Positions 7,183 through 13,495 of a stretch of DNA of 38,955 bases are shown piece by piece (the stretch's first letter is position 1; each line of letters begins with the position of its first letter). The DNA comes from Colidextribacter sp. OB.20 (lineage in GTDB: Bacteria; Bacillota; Clostridia; Oscillospirales; Oscillospiraceae): NCBI RefSeq assembly GCF_009911595.1, contig NZ_QWKG01000038.1:1-38955 (forward strand), in the 5' to 3' direction. The position numbers and the translations under genes are program-made. The notes under the pieces were generated by a model. That model ran no database searches and was not told where the DNA came from. It was given only the letters and a program-made list of their open reading frames with translations.

Positions 7183-7968
7183 ATGTACACCGACATGGGA
7201 CTGACCGTCCCGGACTCCTTTCGGGTCAACGAGGGGGGCATCATTGTCCATGGCTCCGCCGTCCATGTGGAGTCTCCCCTGGGGAAGAGCCGGAGCTTTT
7301 CCGTTCAGGAGGTTGACCGCCTGATCGTCCACCGCCCCAAGGGCAGGAGCTTTGAAAACGTCCTGCTGGACGCCCAGGGCCAGACGCTCTGCCGCTTTAC
7401 CCGCATGGAGAAAAACGGTGACGTCTTTCTTCAGTATCTGCTGAATCAGGGCGTGCCCTTCTTCCACTCGGACGGTCAGCCGCTGGAGATTGTCCGCCCC
7501 GCGGAGCCGGCTTCCGGCCCCCGCTTTACCCTCCAGCTCCGGCGGACCGCCCCTGTTTGGACGTGGATCGGCCTGGGGATGGGCCTTGCCCTGGTGCTGT
7601 CCCTGGTGGGAATCCCGGTCACAGCCATCCTGAGCGGCCCCCATATAGAGCGGAATCTGGACGTCCTGCTGGGCGTGATCCTGATTTCCCTCGCCGCCCC
7701 CTGGGTCTGCGCCGCGGCATCGGGCCAGCTCTTTCCCCCCGTGCTGTATTTGGAGGGAGAACGGATGTGGGTAAGCCGCGGCCTGGGCCGCCGGGAGCTC
7801 CGCCTGGAGGACATGGACTGCTGCCGCTTCCAGCGCTCCGACGAGTGCTGCATTTTATATGACAAGCGGGGCCGGCCAGTGATAAAGTTCAGCACCGGGG
7901 ACGACTTCGGCCCCCAGCTGATAGACTTCCTGACCAGCCGCGATATCAGATTGCGCTCCCAAAAGTGA
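7183..7968 (+). CDS. membrane protein with two beta-rich (PH-like) modules
   Basis: A 261-aa protein of unknown function. Layout: a soluble module (residues about 15-95, with GSAVHVESPLGKSRSFSVQEVDRLIV, LLDAQGQTLCRFTRM and a closing helix VFLQYLLNQGVPFF), a linker, two hydrophobic helices (about 124-150 and 160-180), and a second module (about 188-258, with GERMWVSRGLGRRELRLEDMDC, CILYDKRGRPVIKFS and a closing helix LIDFLTSRDI). The modules resemble each other and that of the 145-aa protein at 6581. The ATG at 7183 has only a weak AAGGG close upstream. It is followed by the intact cyclophilin gene. Role unknown; a membrane-anchored sensor or scaffold would fit. Confidence 0.75.
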   Translation: MYTDMGLTVPDSFRVNEGGIIVHGSAVHVESPLGKSRSFSVQEVDRLIVHRPKGRSFENVLLDAQGQTLCRFTRMEKNGDVFLQYLLNQGVPFFHSDGQPLEIVRPAEPASGPRFTLQLRRTAPVWTWIGLGMGLALVLSLVGIPVTAILSGPHIERNLDVLLGVILISLAAPWVCAAASGQLFPPVLYLEGERMWVSRGLGRRELRLEDMDCCRFQRSDECCILYDKRGRPVIKFSTGDDFGPQLIDFLTSRDIRLRSQK

Positions 7969-7991
7969 GCGCCAAGAAAGGAAACAACGCC

Positions 7992-8522
7992 ATGCCTGAC
8001 AAGAAAAATCCCATTGTCACCATCGAAATGGAGAACGGCTCCATCATCAAGGCGGAGCTCTACCCCGAGATTGCCCCCAACAGCGTGAACAACTTTATAG
8101 CCCTCATCCAGAAGGGCTTCTACGACGGCCTGATTTTCCACCGCTGCATCCCCGGCTTCATGATCCAGGGCGGCTGCCCGGAGGGCACCGGCATGGGCGG
8201 TCCGGGCTACTCCATCAAGGGGGAGTTCAGCCAGAACGGATTTCCCAACGACCTGGCCCACGACCGTGGGGTACTGTCCATGGCCCGGGCCATGAATCCC
8301 AACTCCGCCGGCAGCCAGTTCTTCATCATGGTGGATAAGGCCACCCACCTGGACGGCGGCTACGCCGCCTTCGGCAAGGTCATCGAGGGCATGGAAGTGG
8401 CCGACGCCATCGTCTCCGGTAAGACCGACTGGAACGACCGGCCCCGGCAGAAGCAGGTGATGAAAAAGGTCACCGTGGACACCTTCGGGGTGGAGTACCC
8501 CGAGCCTGAGAAGGTGCAATGA
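7992..8522 (+). CDS. peptidyl-prolyl cis-trans isomerase, cyclophilin type
   Basis: A 176-aa cytosolic cyclophilin without a signal peptide; it speeds cis-trans isomerisation of Xaa-Pro bonds. Landmarks: TIEMENGSIIKAELYPEIAPNSVNNF, FHRCIPGFMIQGGCPEGTGMGGPGY (with the catalytic Arg of FHR and the Q of IQGG), GVLSMARAMNPNSAGSQFFI and HLDGGYAAFGKVIEGMEV. All active-site segments are present. I chose the ATG at 7992 after AAGGAAA; a GTG at 7965 overlapping the previous stop is less likely. A broken copy of its 5' part lies at 7041. Confidence 0.95.
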   Translation: MPDKKNPIVTIEMENGSIIKAELYPEIAPNSVNNFIALIQKGFYDGLIFHRCIPGFMIQGGCPEGTGMGGPGYSIKGEFSQNGFPNDLAHDRGVLSMARAMNPNSAGSQFFIMVDKATHLDGGYAAFGKVIEGMEVADAIVSGKTDWNDRPRQKQVMKKVTVDTFGVEYPEPEKVQ

Positions 8523-8526
8523 GACA

Positions 8527-8579
8527 ATCCTCCGTCATCCGCTTTGCGGATGCCACCTCCTTTCAAGAGGAGGCTGTTT
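8527..8579. repeat. half copy of family G palindromic repeat
   Basis: Contains CCTCCGTCATCCGCTTTGCGG, then ATGCCACCTCC and TTTCAAGAGGAGGC, matching the right half of the family G elements at 250, 25142 and 27810. The left half is missing. The rest of the gap to the tmRNA holds another dyad (GACCGCGA at about 8624 with TCGCGGTC at about 8647) and no gene. Confidence 0.6.
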
Positions 8580-8730
8580 GACCGCCTCGGCGGCCGTTCC
8601 CCACGGCGGCGAAGCCGCCGCCTGACCGCGAGCCCAGCGCCAGCGGGTCGCGGTCGGAGAGGAGGAACAACGAAGTGAGTAAGCTTTCGCCTTTAGCCGG
8701 AAGTGAACAATACGAAGCTTGCGACGACGA

Positions 8731-9076
8731 GGGGGCGTACCGGTTTCGACGGGGGCATAGAAGCAGGAATAGCGAGCGGATGCGCCTAACATCCTAAAAA
8801 TGGGCAATTATAAATTAAAGAACGACGATAACGTAGTTCTCGCCGCTGCTTAAAGCGGCCGTCCTGCCCGGAAGGACCACGAGCCGGGTCTGGGCGTAGC
8901 CTTAGTGGTGCCCGTGCGTTCGGAAAGAGTTGACCGGGCCACGCATTATGACTCTACCAAGCCCAAGAGTGTGACGACCCACGCTTGAGTGAGGGAATGG
9001 AAAGGATCGTCTGCGCTCGGAGAAGTTCCTGTGGAAGTGCTTTCGGACGGGAGTTCAACTCTCCCCGCCTCCACCA
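8731..9076 (+). ncRNA. ssrA: transfer-messenger RNA (tmRNA)
   Basis: About 346 nt. The 5' end GGGGGCGTACCGGTTTCGAC is the family signature, and its first seven bases pair with CGCCTCC at 9066-9072 (one G-U), followed by A and the encoded CCA (9074-9076). The T-arm GGGAGTTCAACTCTCCC lies just before. The tag frame begins at GGC (8803) and ends at TAA (8851-8853), giving (A)GNYKLKNDDNVVLAAA, with the usual AAA end seen by ClpXP-type proteases; the layout resembles the B. subtilis tag. With SmpB it rescues stalled ribosomes. The 3' end is a frequent integration target, and a mobile element begins nine bases after the CCA. Confidence 0.97.
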
Positions 9077-9085
9077 CAATCAAAA

Positions 9086-9094
9086 GGTTCGAAC
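9086..9094. repeat. left attachment site core (attL), GGTTCGAAC
   Basis: The 9-mer GGTTCGAAC at 9086-9094 recurs in the same orientation at 17372-17380, just after the large serine recombinase gene. It starts nine bases after the tmRNA CCA. The inner flank (CCGCG) and the inner flank at the right end (TTAACG) together make CGGGTTCGAACCCG, a perfect 14-bp palindrome, as expected for an attP bound by a recombinase dimer. Confidence 0.65.
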
Positions 9095-9130
9095 CCGCGT
9101 CCGGGTTCAACCGTTCAAATCCGCAGTATC

Positions 9131-9409
9131 GCGGTATATAGAAGCACCTTCGGTATCGTACTCGACACATCGGGGTACGATGCCGGACAGTGTGACCCAG
9201 ATTGTCCCCCTACCTATGCAGCCATTCAAAAATGGATAGAGGACAATCACGGTGTCAAAGTTAGCAAGTCAAGCGTCACTATGGTAAAAGACAAATGCGG
9301 GGCCTTGAAACTTGATTTTAAGGCCGGGAAGGAGCCGGATAGCGGTATTATAAAGACGGCAAAGGAAAGGCTTGTTTTAGAGGCATTCCGAGCGTTTGGC
9401 GTGGTGTAG
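9131..9409 (+). pseudogene. 3' fragment resembling the C-terminal domain of clostridial RlmD/RumA-like proteins
   Basis: An open frame without any start codon runs from the tmRNA side to TAG at 9407-9409. Its last 70 codons read like a known domain: TYAAIQKWIEDNHGVKVSK, then SSVTMVKDKCGALKLDF, then AKERLVLEAFRAFGVV. From memory this matches the extra C-terminal domain attached to RumA-type methyltransferases in clostridial elements (pattern TYxEIKxYVLExxGLKVSNLYIAQVKRKCG ... EAIREALxxFGMI). The methyltransferase part is absent, so this is a truncated remnant, or a domain expressed by read-through from the recombinase gene when the element is circular. A good terminator follows. Confidence 0.6.
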
Positions 9410-9424
9410 TGCCTATGTATAATT

Positions 9425-9470
9425 AGGCCGGGCGGTAGCTTCTACTGTCCGGCCTTTCTGTTTTTTACCA
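9425..9470 (+). terminator. intrinsic terminator after the gene fragment
   Basis: AGGCCGG and CCGGCCT pair, with an inner GTAG/CTAC stem, followed by TTCTGTTTTTT. Confidence 0.8.
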
Positions 9471-9477
9471 AGAAAAA

Positions 9478-9631
9478 GTGTTACAAAAATGTTCGGAGAA
9501 CTCAGGGACATTTTAAGAGTCAACAAAAAAAGTGTTACAGGTGTTACAAAAAGTGTTACACTCTTTTTGACAGAAAGCCTTGTGTGGAGCGGGTTTGACA
9601 GTGCTGAGCTTATTTGTAACGGCTGTAACAC
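9478..9631. repeat. GTGTTAC iteron cluster
   Basis: The heptamer GTGTTAC occurs at 9478, 9532, 9541 and 9553 and inverted (GTAACAC) at 9625, with a partial TGTAAC at 9615. A-runs usually adjoin the copies. The cluster lies about 260 bp beyond the 3' end of the rep gene. It could be a Rep or repressor binding region or part of a replication origin. The remaining stretch to 9856 is AT-rich and shows no gene. Confidence 0.6.
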
Positions 9632-9856
9632 TTTTTTTCAAAAACTTTCTACTGGAGCGACAGGAGTATAATATTTTCTTAATAATACCCCTTAAATGCC
9701 ACTAATATCAAGGGATATTTAAAATTAGAAATCAATGTGTGCGTTATAATATAGAAGGGCTTGTAGATAGAAACGGCGGTATAGCAGGCTCGGTATGGCA
9801 TGTGTGGCGGTATAGTATAATTAGAGGGATTATTAAAAAATTTTAATTATTCAAGA

Positions 9857-9895
9857 ATAGAGAGAGGGGTAGGCATTGCCTACCCCTCTCTCTAT
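9857..9895 (-). terminator. 39-bp palindrome ending the rep gene
   Basis: A 19-bp perfect stem (ATAGAGAGAGGGGTAGGCA and its complement) around a single T. The rep stop codon (9892-9894) lies inside the stem. On the minus strand it is followed by TTCTTG and then an AT-rich stretch, so it probably terminates rep-mob transcription. Confidence 0.7.
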
Positions 9896-10866
9896 TTGTG
9901 TACATATTTCCTCAAAAGCTCCTGTATTTCATAGCGATATTGCCCGTATGCTGATTTCCAATCCTTGTTCGCTAAAATTTCATCCAGAGAAATTATCTCT
10001 CCGTTCTTAATTTTTTCACACAAGATTACATAGTTTGCTCCCCGTAACGCACGCTCTATATCTCTTTTTTGATACATACATGCTAATTCCCATTCCTCAT
10101 TTGCCATGATTTCGTCCAAAGAAGTTATCTCTCTGTTCTGAATTTTATCACATAAAGCCGAACAATCTTGCTTTGCTAAGTCTGCCATACATCTGCCTTT
10201 GTCTTTCAGTTTTTTCGCATACACCGGATTTTTCAATAGTTTACGATATTCCTTTATACCGCGCAATTCATTGTATGCAATTTCCTCCCTGTCTAGTTTT
10301 GCGATTGCTTCCCGAAAAAGGCGGTCAAGCGATTTCCCACCATTTTTCGTCACGAAATCCCTTCCCTTTAGCCAGCTTTCTTTATTCTCATCATAATAGT
10401 CCATGTAATCAGTTCCGGCAAGGGTTACAACATCTTCGGGGGCATACTGAATCTTGTTTTCATACTTGATGTGCGTCAAGTATGACAAACTGTTAGGGTA
10501 ACTGTACCGGCCCGGGCGGGGCTTTTCGATAACCTCCGGGGGAACACCGATATATTTCGCAATTTCTTCCAGTGTGGCCCCGTGCGAGGGTTCAAGTCTT
10601 GCAACAATGTGATAGTGCGGTTTGGTGGTATCAGTGCTATTGTGGTATTCTTTCGACTTTGAATCAGCCTTTTTCTCGCCCTTGTGCTCTATAGCGTACA
10701 TTTCCTTTACCTTCACGCCGTTGTCCTCTAAACGCTTTTTAATGACTTCGGCAGTTGCTTTGCAGTCCCCTAATGTGGAAAGCTCTTTTTCCGTCCAGTT
10801 GTAATGCGCGGGGTCATAATCACTTGTAAGCATAAAAAAGGATAAATTAGCATTTAATCTTGCCAT
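9892..10866 (-). CDS. rolling-circle-type plasmid replication initiator (Rep_2/RepB-like)
   Basis: A 324-aa protein. The N-terminal half resembles the pMV158 RepB family: a beta-strand opening FFMLTSDYDPAHYNW, the metal-binding motif KPHYHIVARLEP (HxH), the ATLEEIAKYIGVPPEVIEK segment, and SYLTHIKYENKIQYAPEDV, which corresponds to the family's YLTHESK...YD..DI motif. Such proteins nick the double-strand origin to start rolling-circle replication. The C-terminal third holds two tandem repeats of about 40 residues (CDKIQNREITSLDEIMANEEW and CEKIKNGEIISLDEILANKDW), not part of the usual family. ATG start after AAGGAGG, 51 bp behind the relaxase gene. It probably lets the excised element replicate. 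Confidence 0.82.
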   Translation of the reverse strand: MARLNANLSFFMLTSDYDPAHYNWTEKELSTLGDCKATAEVIKKRLEDNGVKVKEMYAIEHKGEKKADSKSKEYHNSTDTTKPHYHIVARLEPSHGATLEEIAKYIGVPPEVIEKPRPGRYSYPNSLSYLTHIKYENKIQYAPEDVVTLAGTDYMDYYDENKESWLKGRDFVTKNGGKSLDRLFREAIAKLDREEIAYNELRGIKEYRKLLKNPVYAKKLKDKGRCMADLAKQDCSALCDKIQNREITSLDEIMANEEWELACMYQKRDIERALRGANYVILCEKIKNGEIISLDEILANKDWKSAYGQYRYEIQELLRKYVHK

Positions 10867-10904
10867 TTTTCTGGCCTCCTTATGATGTTTTGAATTTTTA
10901 CTGT

Positions 10905-10939
10905 GGATTGGTTTCCCCTACCGCCGGGGAAACCAATCC
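10905..10939 (-). promoter_or_regulatory. 14-bp hairpin over the relaxase stop codon
   Basis: GGATTGGTTTCCCC (10905-10918) and GGGGAAACCAATCC (10926-10939) are perfect inverted repeats. They embrace the last codons and the TAG of the relaxase gene and lie 40 bp before rep. The hairpin lacks a good T-run, so it may be an RNA-processing or mRNA-stability element between mob and rep. Confidence 0.55.
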
Positions 10940-12636
10940 ATATCGTCCTGTTGATTTTCTAACTGCTTCTGTGCTTCTTCTTCATCCCTTTTTTTGAGCA
11001 TCATTTTCAGCTTCGCCACGCCGCTTAATGTATCTGTCTGCGGGGCTGTCGCGCTCTGTGTGGGCTGTTTCGCTTCGGGGATACTATTTTCCCCTTCGGT
11101 CCTCTCTGCTGCCGTAGGCGGCGTTGTAGGGGGTTGCTGCGCGGGGCTGGGTGCTTCTGCTCTAATATCCTGTTGCAATCCGCGAATCACGGAATCAACC
11201 TTGTTTCTCACCGTCTGGACATCCACGGACTTTATTGCCGGGGTATGTGTCATTTCTGTGTTCCATCCGCTCTGTGAAATGTCGGACAGATCGCGCTTGC
11301 TTTCCGCTACATTGTTGCGCTGCTCTGCCATCCGCAACCGCTCTTTCGCCTTTTCGTCCAGTTTTTCCCGCAACGCTTTCACCCCATAGGCATCACCCAA
11401 GGTATAGGAACGCGCTTTATACTTCCTGTCCGCGCCCTCCATGTGGTCCGGAACGTCCACAAGTTCATAGGAAATATACTTGTCATGCTGCCGAGAAGTA
11501 CCATACCGGGCCTTTACTCCTTCATCCTCCAAGGCTTCCAGAAAATCATCCTCAGAAGTTGCGTTCTCCATGGCAATTCGAATCCGCTCGCGCAAATCAT
11601 CCTTCCAGATATACACCGCCGCGCCGCCGTTCTCTGCGGCATCCTCGTTTTCTTCCTCTAACGCACGTTCCGTCTGTGTAAACTTGTCCTTCGCCTTTTT
11701 GCCGTTGTCCAGCGTGATATGCCTACCCGCTACCCGGTTGAAGTTCTCCTTGACATATCCAAATTTCGTCTGCTCGTCCGTACAGCCTTTATATTCCATG
11801 CTGTCAACATTACTCACAAGGATATGGACATGCAGCTTTTCACCCTTCCCATCGTTCTGGACGAAAATAGCCGCCTTCCTGTTCGGATATGCTTCTTCGA
11901 CAAACTCCTGTGCAATCTCTAACGCCAAATAAGCAGAATCTTCACCATGCGGGTCAAGTTCCTTTTCACTGTAGGAAGCCACAATCCGCCTCACTTGATT
12001 TTTATTCTTTCCAGAGGCCCGCGCCCAATCCTGCGCCATTTGTTCCTCAAAGGGTATCACTTCATCGGGGAGCATCCCCACGCCGCCAATAAGCAAATTT
12101 CGCTTTGCGTGTCCGTTGTGGCCCCGCCCGTTTCCTCGTGCGTATTGGATAGCGGCCCTGCCGTTTCTTGTGTGGGAAATTCTGGTATATGCCATGACGT
12201 TTACAAATTCCTCCGCAATCGCATCAAACCTGTTCATGATTTCATTGATAGCTTCCGGGGAAAAGCCCTTGCATTCTTCTACAATGGACTGCTGTGTATT
12301 TGCCAATTCCAGAACGCTGATTTTTCCCTCGGCATACTTCCTTTCCAGATTTTTCAATTTTACTTCCTGATTGTAGTTGACTCCTATCCTGTTTAATTCT
12401 GTCCTTATGCCGGATAATTCAGTGTAGACGCTGCCAATCAGTTTCTTTACGGCTTCGCCCTGTTCCCTGTCTACATACTGCAATCCGTCACAATACTTAT
12501 TCAGACTGCCATCAACGGTACGCCGTATAATTTCCGCTGTGGAGCAGCCGCCGCTTTTCGCCAGATTGTCAATTTTTTCTTTGACCCTGAGCGGTAGCCG
12601 GATTGTAACCTGTATCAGCTCGTTTTCATCTTCCAT
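10918..12636 (-). CDS. fused MobC-like accessory protein and MobA-type relaxase
   Basis: A 572-aa mobilization protein. Residues 5-100 look like a MobC accessory factor: a ribbon-helix-helix strand IQVTIRLPLRVKEKIDNLAKSGG, helices, then the MobC signature SGIRTELNRIGVNYNQ. From about residue 147 a relaxase/mobilization nuclease domain follows (AYTRISHTRNGRAAIQYARG, with Tyr165 the likely nicking residue), and LHVHILVSN at 268-276 carries the metal-binding histidines. The C-terminal 150 residues are low-complexity (Pro/Thr/Gln). MobC and MobA are normally separate genes. The ATG at 12636 follows GGAGG; the frame is open 43 codons further, across a hairpin. It would nick oriT and carry the strand to a recipient. 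Confidence 0.88.
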   Translation of the reverse strand: MEDENELIQVTIRLPLRVKEKIDNLAKSGGCSTAEIIRRTVDGSLNKYCDGLQYVDREQGEAVKKLIGSVYTELSGIRTELNRIGVNYNQEVKLKNLERKYAEGKISVLELANTQQSIVEECKGFSPEAINEIMNRFDAIAEEFVNVMAYTRISHTRNGRAAIQYARGNGRGHNGHAKRNLLIGGVGMLPDEVIPFEEQMAQDWARASGKNKNQVRRIVASYSEKELDPHGEDSAYLALEIAQEFVEEAYPNRKAAIFVQNDGKGEKLHVHILVSNVDSMEYKGCTDEQTKFGYVKENFNRVAGRHITLDNGKKAKDKFTQTERALEEENEDAAENGGAAVYIWKDDLRERIRIAMENATSEDDFLEALEDEGVKARYGTSRQHDKYISYELVDVPDHMEGADRKYKARSYTLGDAYGVKALREKLDEKAKERLRMAEQRNNVAESKRDLSDISQSGWNTEMTHTPAIKSVDVQTVRNKVDSVIRGLQQDIRAEAPSPAQQPPTTPPTAAERTEGENSIPEAKQPTQSATAPQTDTLSGVAKLKMMLKKRDEEEAQKQLENQQDDMDWFPRR

Positions 12637-12663
12637 GTAGTTTCCTCCATTTCTGAATTTAAG

Positions 12664-12706
12664 CGCAAAAAAGCCTGACATTCCTCTCTGTGAAATGTCA
12701 GGCTTA
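12664..12706 (-). terminator. terminator-like hairpin in the mob leader (possible attenuator)
   Basis: On the minus strand AGCCTGACATTT and AATGTCAGGCT form a stem of about 12 bp with a 10-base loop, followed by TTTTTTGCGC. It stands 30 bp before the relaxase start, after any promoter in the iteron region, so transcription of mob-rep would have to pass it. Confidence 0.7.
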
Positions 12707-12769
12707 CAAAGACAAAAACACCCAGCGTTTGACATTAACAGAGAAATTATCTGGTTTCTTCGCAATTAT

Positions 12770-12960
12770 AACTCTGTAACTGTTGTTTGCTAGTCAAACT
12801 CTGTAACTGTTGTTTGTGATTGAAAACTATGTAATTGTTGTTTGTGATTAAAACACATAGCGGAGTTCCGCTCTTGACATGTGCGGCCTTGTGTTAGTCG
12901 GAAGCAAACCCCCTATGTTCGGAATTGTTGTTTGCCGCTCCCGCCGCAAACAATAATTCC
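12770..12960. repeat. iteron array and inverted repeats, candidate oriT/control region
   Basis: Three direct repeats of 27-28 bp begin at 12770, 12797 and 12825 (AACTCTGTAACTGTTGTTTG, then AACTATGTAATTGTTGTTTG in the third). A fourth copy of the core, GGAATTGTTGTTTGC at 12921-12935, faces its own inverse GCAAACAATAATTCC at 12946-12960, making a 15-bp hairpin with one mismatch. Between them lies the palindrome AGCGGAGTTCCGCT (about 12859-12872). CTCTTGACATG at 12871 is repeated inverted at 12991. The array lies directly upstream of the relaxase gene, where its own RHH domain could bind. Confidence 0.7.
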
Positions 12961-13009
12961 TCTTGTAATTATCCTACCACACAATCCCGCGCATGTCAAG
13001 AGCCCAAAA

Positions 13010-13075
13010 GCGAGCGCGAGCGCGAGCGCGAGCGCAAGTAACTGGTTTAGAGGCGCGCCTCTCAAACCCTACTTG
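13010..13075. repeat. GAGCGC simple repeat and adjoining large palindrome
   Basis: A run of GCGAGC-type hexanucleotides spans about 13010-13035. It is followed by an imperfect hairpin, AAGTA-GGTTT-GAGGCG against CGCCTC-AAACC-TACTT, centred on the perfect 14-mer AGAGGCGCGCCTCT (13049-13062). The two sit side by side in the gene-free stretch between mob and the lipoprotein. A nic site could lie here. Confidence 0.6.
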
Positions 13076-13130
13076 CCGGGGGACACGTACCGTTTCCCCT
13101 CGGAACCCCTTCTTTTGCGGAAATGCCCTA

Positions 13131-13159
13131 TTGCATTTCCTTGTCAAAACATATATAAT
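13131..13159 (+). promoter_or_regulatory. sigma-A promoter of the lipoprotein leader
   Basis: TTGCAT (13131-13136), 17-base spacer, TATAAT (13154-13159). Transcription would start near 13166, leaving a leader of about 330 nt before the lipoprotein ATG. Confidence 0.7.
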
Positions 13160-13183
13160 AATAGCGGACAACAAAAAAAGGCA

Positions 13184-13437
13184 GGCCGGAAGGGTGCTAC
13201 CAACACCCGTCCGGCCCTATGCAGGAGAAATGGCCTCTCCCACACAGCAGATATAACTGCGCCCGTTTTTCATTATACCCCGTTCCATGCGTTTTATCAA
13301 GGGGGAGAATGTGGCTGTGCGCTTGTTAGCGGTGTAGGGAATTTGAAATCCCTGCGCCGCTTTTGTTGTCTCACACGGGAAAGCCTATGGGGGCCGGGAA
13401 TGGAAGTACCACCCCCAACGGCTGAACCGTTGAGACA
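13184..13437 (+). ncRNA. candidate structured leader RNA of unknown class
   Basis: Downstream of the promoter three structures follow. First, a GGCCGG-GGGTG / CACCC-CCGGCC hairpin (13184-13217). Second, a 13-bp stem AGCGGTGTAGGGA / TCCCTGCGCCGCT (13328-13361) followed by TTTTGTTG, which looks like a terminator. Third, a 71-nt rod (13367-13437): TGTCTCA/TGAGACA, ACGG/CCGT, a symmetric GAA/GAA internal loop (tandem sheared G-A geometry possible), AGCC/GGCT and TGGGGG/CCCCCA, capped by an 18-nt loop. No coding frame with a ribosome binding site covers it. I do not recognise a known riboswitch class. It may be a cis-regulator or an independent RNA. Confidence 0.55.
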
Positions 13438-13495
13438 GTTGGACCTACCGTCTGGCGCGGCGGTTCAAAATACAAACAAGTGCGAGGAAGAAAAT

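Noticed and set aside
8985-9239. 84-codon open frame across the tmRNA 3' end
   Set aside because: It overlaps the structured tmRNA and has no coding features.
12770-12850. CRISPR array
   Set aside because: Three repeats are almost contiguous, with no unique spacers of constant length and no cas genes.
13010-13035. Coding meaning of the GAGCGC hexanucleotide run
   Set aside because: No start site or ribosome site leads into it; it is a simple-sequence repeat in a gene-free region.
12881-13495. N-terminal extension of the lipoprotein by 205 codons
   Set aside because: The signal peptide and lipobox place the start at 13496; upstream DNA is repeats and a structured leader.
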